Source: Pseudomonadota bacterium
GTDB taxonomy: Bacteria; Pseudomonadota; Gammaproteobacteria; Xanthomonadales; Rhodanobacteraceae
DNA: 64,000 nucleotides
Reading direction: 5' to 3'
NCBI GenBank assembly: GCA_021792975.1
Contig: JAJYTR010000001.1
Coordinates: 1 to 64,000 of the forward strand
This document shows, piece after piece, positions 13,541 to 23,300 of the stretch; position 1 is the stretch's first letter, and the number at the start of each line of letters is the position of its first letter. The position numbers were made by a program, and so were the translations under genes. A model generated the notes under the pieces. That model ran no database searches. It was not told where the DNA came from and saw only the letters and a program-made list of their open reading frames with translations.

Positions 13541-14653
13541 TCATGGCAGCAGCGAGGCGAGCGGACCCGCCAGCAGCGCCTGCCGCCAGCCGCCGGGCTC
13601 GTCCGGCCAGCGGCCGGTCGTGGCGAGCGCCTCCAACGTGCGCCGCGGACACAGCAGTCCCGCCGGCAGATCCAGGCGCCGGGCTTCGGCATCGACGTGG
13701 GCACGCAGGGCGGCGAGCATGCGCTTGTGCGCGCCATCCGGCGCCGCGTCGGGGCGTTGCGTGGCCGCCACGAACCCGGCTTCCGGGGGCCTGTGCAATT
13801 GCCCCAGCAGATCGGCGCGCTGCCGGGCTCGCAATGCGCGCTGGCCACGCGTCCGCACCGCCAGCGCCTCCGCGTCGTCAGGCGGCGAGAAGGCCAGGTC
13901 CAGGCAGTGCTCGTCGTGCAGCAGCCAGCCACGTGGCACATCGAGCAGTCGTGCATTGTGCTCGCGCCAGAGCAGCAGGCTACGCAGCCGGGCCAGCGCC
14001 TCGATGGGCCAGCCCGCGGCGGCGCGCAGACCGCGCTGCGGCTGTTCGTCGATGCGATCGTGCGCGCGTTGCCGCAGCCGGGCGCAGTCCTCCTCGAACC
14101 AGGCGGTGTAGCCGCGCCGCTGCAGCAGTGCATCGAGCGATGCGCGCAGTGCGCCCAGATGGGCCACGTCCTGTTCGGCGTAGGCGAGCTGGGTCGGACT
14201 CAGCGGACGGCGCAGCCAGTCCGAGCGCGTGGCGTCCTTGGGCAGGTCCAGCTTCCGCAGCGAGGCAACCAGCGCCTGATAACCGATTCCGGCACCGAGG
14301 CCGGCGAACGCGGCCGCGAGCTGGGTGTCGTACAGGCGCGGCGGACCGTCGGGCAGTACGCCGCGCAATGCTTCGATGTCTTCGCCCGCGCTGTGCAGGA
14401 TGCAGCGGGCCGTGCCCGAGTCCAGCCACCCCCGCAGCGGCGCGATGGAGCAGGTCAGCGGATCGACCAGGACGATGTCCGCGTCGATGGCCAGCTGGAT
14501 CAGCGCCAGCCGCGGATAGAACGTCGTTTCACGTACGAACTCGGTGTCGATGCCGATGGCGTCCGCAGCGCCCGCGTGTGCGTGCAGCCAGGCCGCCAGC
14601 GTGTCTTCGCGGTCGATCCATCGCGCTGTGCTCACGGGACTCTGCCGGTTCAT
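13541..14653 (-). CDS. rnd: Ribonuclease D
   Basis: DEDD exonuclease 'IGIDTEFVRETTFYPRLALIQLA', 'YDTQLAAAFAG', HRDC-like C-terminus. Confidence 0.94.
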   Translation of the reverse strand: MNRQSPVSTARWIDREDTLAAWLHAHAGAADAIGIDTEFVRETTFYPRLALIQLAIDADIVLVDPLTCSIAPLRGWLDSGTARCILHSAGEDIEALRGVLPDGPPRLYDTQLAAAFAGLGAGIGYQALVASLRKLDLPKDATRSDWLRRPLSPTQLAYAEQDVAHLGALRASLDALLQRRGYTAWFEEDCARLRQRAHDRIDEQPQRGLRAAAGWPIEALARLRSLLLWREHNARLLDVPRGWLLHDEHCLDLAFSPPDDAEALAVRTRGQRALRARQRADLLGQLHRPPEAGFVAATQRPDAAPDGAHKRMLAALRAHVDAEARRLDLPAGLLCPRRTLEALATTGRWPDEPGGWRQALLAGPLASLLP

Positions 14654-14729
14654 GCACGGCCATTGCGGGGCGTGGCCGCTTTGCCTAAGGTGGCGCGCAC
14701 CCTATCAGTGTCCGGTGTCCATTGCAGCC

Positions 14730-16655
14730 ATGCCCGCAGAATTCACGCCCACCTGGCAACGCAAGGCCGCCGTGGCGACTGCCGTCGGCGTGCTGCTGCT
14801 GGCGCTGATCTACCGTTTCCTTCCCGGCTGGCTGCTGCTGTCGCCGGCCGATCTGCCGCAGGCAGCGGGTGGCCGCTCCGGTGGCCCCGGGCCGAGTGGA
14901 CTGATGGTGTCCTCCGCGACGCCCGCCAATGCGGGCACCTCGATCTATTCCGAGGGGCCGCCGCTGTCGTTGGCGCCGTTCGCACGGCACCGCGTCGCGC
15001 CCCCTGCGCCTGGCGGCCCACCGCAGGTACAGCAGCTGCTGCGCCGGGCCTGGGCCGCCGAAGCCGAAGACCGCTGGGCCGGCAGTCCCGACAGCGCGGC
15101 GGCGCTGTACCAGCGCGCGCTTGCGCTGGATCCCGGCAACGCGGATGCGCGCCGCGGTCTCGCTTCGCTGGACCACCGGCTGGCTGCCAGCGCGTCCGCT
15201 GCGATCGAGTCCGGTGACAGCCATATGGCGCAGGTGCTGATCAATCTGCTGCGCACGCAGCCCGGCGGGCTCGAGACCAGTGCGCCGCTGCAGGCGCGTC
15301 TGTTTGTGCTGCGGCATGTGCAGCCGCTGCTCACCGCAGCGGCGGAGTCCGGGCGGGAGGGGCACGGCCTCGGCCCCGGTGGCGCCAGTGCGTTGGAGCT
15401 GTATCGCAAGGCGCTGGCGATCGACCCGGGAAACGCGGTCGCCACGCGCGGAATCCAGCGTCTGCAGCGGGCTGTGCTGAGACAGATGGACGCGGCACTC
15501 GCCGCCGACGACTTCGCCCGTGCCGCACGACTGCTGGCGCAGGCGGCATCGGTGGATCCCGCCGGCGGCGCACTGGTCGCGGCGCGCGTGCGCCTCGAGC
15601 AGGCGCGGACTCGGCGCGCGGCCAATTTGGCGCGGCGTGCCACCGCGGCGCTGGTGGCCGGCGCCGCACCGCTGGCGCAGCAATTGGCCGCGCAGGCCCG
15701 GCGCCTGGACGCCTCGGTTCCGCAACTGGCGCGCTACGAGACGCAGCTGCGCGACCGCAGGCTGTACGCCGGCTACCGGCCGGGGCAGCTGTTCGCCGAC
15801 CATTTTCTCGATCGTCCGGGCAGCGCGCCAACCATGACCGTGATTCCGGCCGGCAGCTTCATCATGGGTGCGCGGCCGGGCCAGGGCGGTTACCGCAGCG
15901 ACCAGGCGCCGGCGCACCGCGTGGTGTTCGCCCGCGGTTTCGCGCTTTCACGCAGTGAAATCACCGTGGCGCAGTTCCGCGCGTTCGTGCGTGCCACCGG
16001 TTACGTCACCACCGCCGAACAGCACGGTGGAGCGATGGTCTATGACGACCTCACCGGGCGCCTGCGCGCCGACCCGCGCGCCGACTGGCGCGATGGCTAC
16101 AACGGCCAGCCCGCGGCCGGCGACATGCCGGTGATCAACGTCAGCTGGGCCGATGCCGAGGCCTATTGCGACTGGCTCAGCCGCATGACCGGCAAGGACT
16201 ACACCTTGCCCAGCGAGGCCGAATACGAATACGCCGAACGCGGCGGCACCAGCGGGCCGTACTGGTGGGGGCGCGGCAGCCCGCAGCAGCACGTCGAGAA
16301 TCTGGCCGGTGCGCTCGACCGCGGTCCCAACGGACGCCACTGGGACAACGCCTTCGCCGGCTACGGCGACGGTTACTGGGGGCCGGCGCCGGTGATGAGC
16401 TTCCTGCCCAATCCCTACGGCCTGTTCGACATCGACGGCAACGTGTCGGAATGGACGGCGGACTGCTGGCACGACAACTACATCCGCGCGCCGGCCGACG
16501 GCGCGGCCTGGATCAATCCGGGCTGTCGCAGTCGCGTGGTGCGCGGCGCCTCCTGGGCCAGCACGCCGCAGCAGGCGCTGAGCGCCTGGCGCATGGACAC
16601 GCCAGCGGATCTGGCCGGCGCGCGCATCGGATTCCGCGTCGCGCGCAACCTGTGA
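14730..16655 (+). CDS. Membrane-anchored TPR-like protein with C-terminal SUMF1/formylglycine-generating-enzyme-type domain
   Basis: N-terminal TM, helical repeats, then 'FIMGARPGQGGYRSDQAPAHRVVFARGFALSRSEITVAQFRAFV...LPSEAEYEYAERGG...NVSEWTADCW...RVVRGASW...GARIGFRVAR'. Confidence 0.85.
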   Translation: MPAEFTPTWQRKAAVATAVGVLLLALIYRFLPGWLLLSPADLPQAAGGRSGGPGPSGLMVSSATPANAGTSIYSEGPPLSLAPFARHRVAPPAPGGPPQVQQLLRRAWAAEAEDRWAGSPDSAAALYQRALALDPGNADARRGLASLDHRLAASASAAIESGDSHMAQVLINLLRTQPGGLETSAPLQARLFVLRHVQPLLTAAAESGREGHGLGPGGASALELYRKALAIDPGNAVATRGIQRLQRAVLRQMDAALAADDFARAARLLAQAASVDPAGGALVAARVRLEQARTRRAANLARRATAALVAGAAPLAQQLAAQARRLDASVPQLARYETQLRDRRLYAGYRPGQLFADHFLDRPGSAPTMTVIPAGSFIMGARPGQGGYRSDQAPAHRVVFARGFALSRSEITVAQFRAFVRATGYVTTAEQHGGAMVYDDLTGRLRADPRADWRDGYNGQPAAGDMPVINVSWADAEAYCDWLSRMTGKDYTLPSEAEYEYAERGGTSGPYWWGRGSPQQHVENLAGALDRGPNGRHWDNAFAGYGDGYWGPAPVMSFLPNPYGLFDIDGNVSEWTADCWHDNYIRAPADGAAWINPGCRSRVVRGASWASTPQQALSAWRMDTPADLAGARIGFRVARNL

Positions 16656-16703
16656 CCGCGGCGCGGTCTGTTATCCTGCTGCGCTTTGCATCGTGTCGCG
16701 TCC

Positions 16704-17835
16704 ATGATCGAAACCAACCCCATCCAGAACCGGATCGACGACCTGCGCCAGCGCACCACCGCGCTGAGGGGGTTTCTTTGACTACGCAGGCAAGCGCGAG
16801 CGCCTCGAGGAAGTGAGCCGCGAGCTGGAGTTGCCCACGGTATGGGACGATCCGGCACGTGCGCAGGAGCTGGGCCGCGAGCGCGCGCGGCTGGTGCAGA
16901 TCGTCGTGGGCCTGGATGCGATCGGCGGCGGTCTGAACGACGCCGCCGAACTGCTCGATCTGGCGATCGCCGACGGCGACGAGGCCTCGGTGCAGGCGGT
17001 GGCCGCCGATGTCGATGTCCTGGCCGCACGCGTGGCCGCGCTGGAGTTCCGGCGCATGTTCGCAGGCCAGATGGACAGCGCCAACGCCTTCGTCGACATC
17101 CAGGCCGGCGCCGGCGGCACCGAGGCGCAGGACTGGGCCGAGATGCTGCTGCGCATGTACCTGCGCTGGGCCGAGTCGCGCGGCTGGAAGACCGAGCTGC
17201 TGGAGGTCAGCGCCGGTGAGGTGGCGGGCATCAAGTCGGCCACCTTCCGCGTCGAGGGCGACTACGCCTACGGCTGGCTGAAGACCGAGACCGGCGTGCA
17301 CCGCCTGGTGCGCAAGTCGCCCTTCGACTCCGACAATCGCCGCCACACCAGCTTCGGCTCGGTGTTCGTCAGCCCCGAGGTGGACGACGACATCGACATC
17401 GAGATCAACCCGGCCGATCTGAAAACCGACGTGTACCGCTCTTCCGGCGCCGGCGGCCAGCACGTCAACAAGACCGAATCGGCGGTGCGCATCACCCACG
17501 TGCCCAGCGGCATCGTGGTGGCTTGCCAGACCGAGCGCAGCCAGCACGCCAACCGCGACCGCGCGATGAAAATGCTGAAGGCGAAGCTGTACGAGATGGA
17601 GCTGCACAAGCGCAACGCCGAGAAAGCGGCGCTGGAAGCCAGCAAGTCCGATATCGGCTGGGGCAGCCAGATCCGCAACTACGTGCTCGACCAGTCGCGC
17701 ATCAAGGATCTGCGCACCGGCATCGAGCGTTCGGACACGCAGAAGGTGCTGGACGGCGATCTGGATGGTTTCGTCGAGGCCAGCCTCAAGGCCGGCCTGG
17801 ACGCCGGCGCCCGCCGCGCCGGTGCGCAAGGGTGA
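16704..17835 (+). CDS. prfB: Peptide chain release factor 2 (programmed +1 frameshift at codon 26)
   Basis: ORF 16704-16781 ends in-frame at TGA after AGGGGG TTT CTT TGA C; +1 frame continues [17 protein letters not shown]... to 17835; GGQ motif [20 protein letters not shown]. Confidence 0.97.
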
Positions 17836-17864
17836 GCCTGGCCTCGGTTTCCAGCTTCCGGTGA

Positions 17865-19394
17865 ATGCCCATGAACGATGCGATCGAGCCACCCCCCTCC
17901 GGCCCGCAGGATGAAAACAAGCTGATCGCCGAGCGCCGCGAGAAGCTCAAGGTCCTGCGCGCACAGGGCCCGGCCTTTCCCAACGACTTCCGGCCGGACA
18001 CCTTCGCCGGCGACCTCGTCGCCGCGTACGCCGATGTCGAGCGCTGGAGTGCAGAGGCGCTGGCTGCGGAATCGCGCAGCGTGCGCGTCGCCGGCCGCCT
18101 GCTGGCCAAGCGGGTGATGGGCAAGGCCAGCTTCGCGCGGCTGCAGGACGGCAGCGGCGCCATCCAGCTGTACCTGCGCGCCGACCTGGGCGAAACCTAC
18201 GAGGCCTTCAAGGGCTGGGATGTCGGCGACATCGTCGGAGTCGAGGGCACGCTGACGCGCACCAGGACCGGCGAACTGTCGATCGCGGTCGCGGCGATCC
18301 GGCTGCTGGTGAAATCGCTGCGCCCGCTGCCGGACAAATGGCATGGCCTCGCCGATATCGAGCAGCGCTACCGCCAGCGTTACGTGGATCTGATCGTCAC
18401 CCCCGAGGCGCGCCGCGTGTTCGCGCTGCGCTCGCGCGCCATCGGCTTCATCCGCCAGTGGCTGGAAGCCGAACCGCGACGCTTCATGGAAGTGGAGACG
18501 CCGATGATGCACGCCATTCCCGGCGGTGCCGTCGCGAGGCCCTTCGTCACCCACCACAACGTGCTGGACATTGATCTCTACCTGCGTGTGGCGCCCGAGC
18601 TGTACCTCAAGCGCCTGGTGGTAGGCGGCTTCGAGCGCGTGTACGAGATCAACCGCAACTTCCGCAATGAGGGCGTGTCCACCCGGCACAATCCCGAGTT
18701 CACCATGCTCGAGCTGTACCAGGCCTACGCCACCTACCTCGAGGTGATGGACCTCACCGAGGCCATGATCCGCGAGACCGCGCAGGCGGTGCTGGGCCGT
18801 ACCTCCCTGACATGGGAAGGCCGCGGCGTCGACCTCGGCCCGCCGTTCCGGCGCTGGGCGTTGGCCGAAGCGGTGCACCACCACAACCCCGAGATCGCCC
18901 GGACCGAACTGCGCGACGTGGCCGCGCTGCGCCGCCATTGCGGGCGCCTGGGCGTCGCGTTCAAGGAAGACTACGGCTGGGGCAAACTGCTGCTGGAGAT
19001 TTTCGAGAAGACCGTCGAGGCCACGCTGGTGCAACCGACCTTCATCACCCGATATCCGACCGAAGTGTCGCCGCTGGCGCGCGCCAGCGACGCCGACCCC
19101 GAGGTCACCGACCGCTTCGAGCTCTTCATCGGCGGCAAGGAGATCGCCAACGGCTTCTCCGAGCTCAACGACCCCGAGGACCAGGAAGCGCGCTTCCGCG
19201 CCCAGGTCGCGGCCAAGGATGCCGGCGACGACGAGGCCATGTACTTCGATGCCGATTACATCCGCGCACTGGAAGTGGGCCTGCCGCCCGCCGGCGGCCT
19301 GGGCGTCGGCATCGACCGCCTGGTGATGCTGCTGGCCGATGCGCCCTCCATCCGCGACGTGCTGCTGTTTCCTTATATGCGGCCGGAGGGGTGA
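17865..19394 (+). CDS. lysS: Lysyl-tRNA synthetase (class II)
   Basis: '[19 protein letters not shown]', '[57 protein letters not shown]'. Confidence 0.97.
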   Translation: MPMNDAIEPPPSGPQDENKLIAERREKLKVLRAQGPAFPNDFRPDTFAGDLVAAYADVERWSAEALAAESRSVRVAGRLLAKRVMGKASFARLQDGSGAIQLYLRADLGETYEAFKGWDVGDIVGVEGTLTRTRTGELSIAVAAIRLLVKSLRPLPDKWHGLADIEQRYRQRYVDLIVTPEARRVFALRSRAIGFIRQWLEAEPRRFMEVETPMMHAIPGGAVARPFVTHHNVLDIDLYLRVAPELYLKRLVVGGFERVYEINRNFRNEGVSTRHNPEFTMLELYQAYATYLEVMDLTEAMIRETAQAVLGRTSLTWEGRGVDLGPPFRRWALAEAVHHHNPEIARTELRDVAALRRHCGRLGVAFKEDYGWGKLLLEIFEKTVEATLVQPTFITRYPTEVSPLARASDADPEVTDRFELFIGGKEIANGFSELNDPEDQEARFRAQVAAKDAGDDEAMYFDADYIRALEVGLPPAGGLGVGIDRLVMLLADAPSIRDVLLFPYMRPEG

Positions 19395-19459
19395 GGTGAA
19401 CCTCGCCTGGACCATCCCTGGTGGGTGGCGCCGGTCCGGACCTCCCTGTCCGGCCGTTC

Positions 19460-19505
19460 GGCGCTGTGCGCGATGCGCTTCAACGCATCGCGCCGGCACA
19501 GCGCC
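19460..19505 (+). repeat. Hairpin (REP-like) element, copy A
   Basis: GGCGCTGTGC + GCGATGCG-CTTCAA-CGCATCGC + GCACAGCGCC; core 19468-19493 is a perfect 10-bp stem with 6-nt loop; a near-identical core is on the minus strand at 30051-30076. Confidence 0.7.
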
Positions 19506-19570
19506 TCACCCCTGCATGCGGCCGGAGGGGTGGGCTCCAGAGCCCGCTCCCTGATCGCTGGAGTTTGCCC

Positions 19571-19870
19571 GTGTGGTACGCGATCCTCGGTACCGACAAC
19601 CCCGGCTCGCTGCAGGCGCGACGCGATGCGCGGCCGGCACATCTGGCGCGTCTCGATGCGCTGCGGGAGGCGGGCAGGCTGCTGCTGGCCGGCCCGTTCC
19701 CGGCGATCGACGCCGAGGATCCCGGCCCGGCTGGCTACAGCGGCAGCCTGATTGTGGCCGAGTTCGCGGACCTGGCCGCAGCCCAGGCCTGGGCCGAGGC
19801 CGATCCGTACCGGATGGCGGGGGTCTACCGCGAGGTGCGCGTGCTGCCCTTCCGCAAGACACTGCCATGA
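19571..19870 (+). CDS. YciI family protein
   Basis: GTG start; VWYAILGTDNPGSLQARRDARPAHLARLDALREAGRLLLAGPFPA...; conserved H and D positions. Confidence 0.9.
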   Translation: MWYAILGTDNPGSLQARRDARPAHLARLDALREAGRLLLAGPFPAIDAEDPGPAGYSGSLIVAEFADLAAAQAWAEADPYRMAGVYREVRVLPFRKTLP

Positions 19871-19883
19871 ACGGGAAACGGTG

Positions 19884-20156
19884 ATGAGCGTGCCACGTGT
19901 CGAGGCGATCCGTCTGCGGCTGGTCGAGGCGTTCGCGCCGGTCGAACTGGAGGTGATCGACGACAGCCATCGCCACGCCGGCCATGCCGGCGCGCGCGAC
20001 GGTCGCGGGCATTTCCGCGTACGCATCGTCAGCGCGGCCTTCGCCGGCATGGCGCCGCTGGCGCGCCATCGCGCGGTGTATGCCGCCCTGGGCGAGATGA
20101 TGCGCAACGAGATCCACGCCCTGCAGATCGAGGCGTATCCGCCCGGAGCCGCATGA
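19884..20156 (+). CDS. BolA family protein
   Basis: 'IRLRLVEAFAPVELEVIDDSHRHAGHAGARDGRGHFRVRIVSAAFAGMAPLARHRAVYAALGEMMRNEIHALQIEA'. Confidence 0.95.
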   Translation: MSVPRVEAIRLRLVEAFAPVELEVIDDSHRHAGHAGARDGRGHFRVRIVSAAFAGMAPLARHRAVYAALGEMMRNEIHALQIEAYPPGAA

Positions 20157-20178
20157 ATCGCTTTTATCCTCAAAATAA

Positions 20179-20208
20179 TTGATTGAAATCAATAAGTTTT
20201 AATATTAT
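20179..20208 (+). promoter_or_regulatory. Putative promoter (TTGATT-N18-TATTAT) overlapped by a perfect FNR/ANR-type box (20179-20192)
   Basis: TTGAT-TGAA-ATCAA matches FNR consensus TTGAT-N4-ATCAA; lies in an AT-rich patch upstream of smc. Confidence 0.5.
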
Positions 20209-20315
20209 CTTCAAGTGTTTCGGAGATTATTCGCGTTGCGCCGCGCCCCCGCCATTGGCTACAGTCGCACGCTTGGCCGCAGGGGAGCGCGGCGCCTCCG
20301 CAGCCCACTGTCCGC

Positions 20316-23300
20316 ATGCGCCTGACCTCGATCAAGCTGGCCGGCTTCAAGTCCTTCGTGGATCCGACCACGCTGCCGCTGCCCACCAACATCACCTGCG
20401 TGGTAGGACCCAACGGCAGCGGCAAGTCCAACATCATCGATGCGGTGCGCTGGGTGCTGGGCGAGAGCGCCGCAAGCCGCCTGCGCAGCGAGAACATCGC
20501 CGACGTGATCTTCGCCGGCTCCAGCGAGCGCAAACCGGCGGGGCAGGCCAGCGTCGAACTGGTATTCGACAACGGCGAAGGCAAGCTGGGCGGCGAGTGG
20601 GCCAATTTCGCCGAGATCTCGGTACGCCGCCTGGTCGGCCGCGATGGCCAGTCCAGCTACTTCATCAACGGTACGCGGTGCCGCCGCCGCGACATCACCG
20701 ACCTGTTCCTGGGCACCGGACTGGGCGCGCGCAGCTACGCCATCATCGAGCAGGGCGTGATCTCCGACCTCGTGGAATCGCAGCCCGAGCACCTGCGCGT
20801 GCACCTCGAGGAGGCTGCCGGGATCTCCCGATACAAGGAACGGCGCAAGGAAACCGAGAGCCGCATCAAGGCCACACGCGAGAACCTCGACCGCGTGCGC
20901 GACGTGCGCGAGGAGGTCGGCAAGCAGCTCGAACACCTCCATCGCCAGGCACGCGCGGCCGAGCGCTGGCAGACACTGAAAAACGAGCACACCCGCCGCG
21001 AAGCGGAACTGCACGCGCTGGAGTACCGGGCGCTGGCCGCCGAGCTGACGCGCCAGCGGCAGGCGCTGGGCGAGAGCCTGCTGGCAATCGAGCGCGGACG
21101 GGCCGCGCTCGCCGCCATCGACAACGGCCTGGAACAGGCCCGCCAGGCGCACACGGACGCGGGTGCGGACTTCAATGCCGCCCAGGCCGAGACTTACCGG
21201 ATCGGCAGCGAGATCGCGCGGGTCGAGCAGCAGCTTCGCCACAGCCGCGAGATGGGCGAACGCCTGCTGCGCGAGCAGGCCGAGATCGGACACCAATTGC
21301 ACGCATCCGGCCAGCAGCTGCGCGAAGACCGGCAACGCCTGGAGGAACTGCAGCGCGCCGAAACGGAAGCTGCACCGCGTGACGTCGCGCTGCGCGCCGA
21401 GGCGCGCGCGCACGAGGCCGCCCTGCAGCAGGCCGAAACCCGGCTGGGCGAGTGGCAACAGAACTGGGACGCCCATGTCCGCGAGGCGGCCGCGATCGCG
21501 CGTACGGCGGATGTCGAGCGCACCAGCCTGGGCCATCTCGAGCGCGAAGGCGTCGAGCTGGCGCGGCGCCGCGAGGCACTGCAGCAGGAACGCGGGACGC
21601 TCGATCTGGCCGTGCTGCAGGCGGCGCTGCAGGCCATCGAGGCCGGCCATGCCGAACAGCAGCGGCAGGTCGAGCATCTCGACCGGCGCCTCGAGCAGAT
21701 CAAGGCCGAACTGGCACAGGCGCAGCAGCACGAACGCGAGCAACTGGACCGGCAGGACAGGGCGCGCCGGCAGCTGCAGAGCCTGCATGGGCGTCTGGCT
21801 TCGCTGGAAGCCCTGCAGCACGCGGCGCTGGGCGAAGACGACGGCCAACGCAACGAACACCTGCGCCGGCTGGGGCTGGGCGATGCGCTACGGCTGGGTG
21901 CCGCGCTGCAGGTGACCCCGGGTTGGGAACATGCCGTGGAAACCGTGCTCAGCGGCTGGCTGGACGCCGTGGTCGGCAGCGATATCCATGCGCTCGACGA
22001 GGCGGTCGAGGCGCTGTCCGCCGCCGATCTCACGCTGGTCGAGGCCGCCCGCGGCGCGGGCCCCGTCGGCACGCTCGCCGAACATGTCCGCGGACCTGCC
22101 GCCGTGCAGTCGATGCTCGCGCAGGTGCGCACGGCGGCCGATGCCGCGGCAGCGCGCGCGGCGGCGGCCTCGCTGGCCGATGGCCGGAGCGTGATCTGCC
22201 CGCAGGGACTGTGGCTGGGGCCAGGCTTCGTCCGTGTACTGCGCGGCAACGACCGGCAGGCCGGTGTGCTGGCGCGCGCGCGGGAAATCGACTCGGTCCG
22301 CCAGGCCATGCAGGCCGACGAGGCGGAAGCGGAAGCCGCAGTCGCCGCAGTGCAGGCGGCCACCGGCGTGCGCCAGGAACTGGAACGGGTGCGCGAGGAA
22401 GCCCAGCGCGATCTGTACCACGCGCACCGGCGCCTGTCCGAACTGGCCGGACAGCGCCAGGGGCAGGCCGGGCGCATCGAGCTGGCGCGCGGCAGGCTGG
22501 TACGCATCGACGAAGAACTCGCCGGCGTGGCACAGCGCCTGCGGACGCTCGAGGACGAGGTGCGCTCCGCGCGCGGCCGCCTGCAGGGCGCGCTCGACCG
22601 GATGGAGGTCGGCGAGCAGAAGCGCCGTGAACTCGAATCGGTCCGGCGTGCGCTGCTGGAATCGCGTGAGGAAGCCGGCCTGAATCTGCGCGAATGCAGC
22701 GAGCAGTTGCGCCGGCTGGCGCTGGAGCAGGAGTCGCGGCGCGGCACGCGCAGCGGGATCGAGCAGGCGGTCGCCCGCCTGGCGGCGCAGATCACCCAGC
22801 TCGAGGCCCGGCACGCGGATCTGCAGCAGCAGGTGGACACCGGCGCCGGCCCGATCGAACAGCTCGAGCGTGAGCGCGGTGTCTATCTCGAGCAGCGTCT
22901 GCTGGCCGACCAGCAACTGGTGTTCGCGCGTGCGGCGCTGGAGAACGCCGAAGCCCGTCTGCGCGCACTGGAGGGCGAACGGCTGGAGGCGGAACGGCGT
23001 CTGGCGCAACAGCGCGAGGACGGCACGCGCCTGCAGCTGGAAGAGCAGGCGCTGCGCCTGCGCGCCGAGCAGATCGCGGCGGCGGTGCGGGACAGTGGGC
23101 TGGCCATCGACGAGCTGCTCTCGGGATTAGGCGAGGATCTGGACGTCGAGTCCTGCCGCAGCGGGCTGGCCGATCTCGAGCAGAAGATCCGCCGTCTCGA
23201 GCCGGTCAACCTCGCGGCCATCCAGGAGCATGCCGAACTGGCACAGCGCAAGACGTATCTGGATGCGCAACTGGCCGACCTGACCGAAGCGCTGGAAACG

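Noticed and set aside
19339-19554. Small + ORF containing MRPEG...MRPEGWAPEPAP after lysS
   Set aside because: Repeat arises from the 17-bp DNA duplication; protein coding not supported
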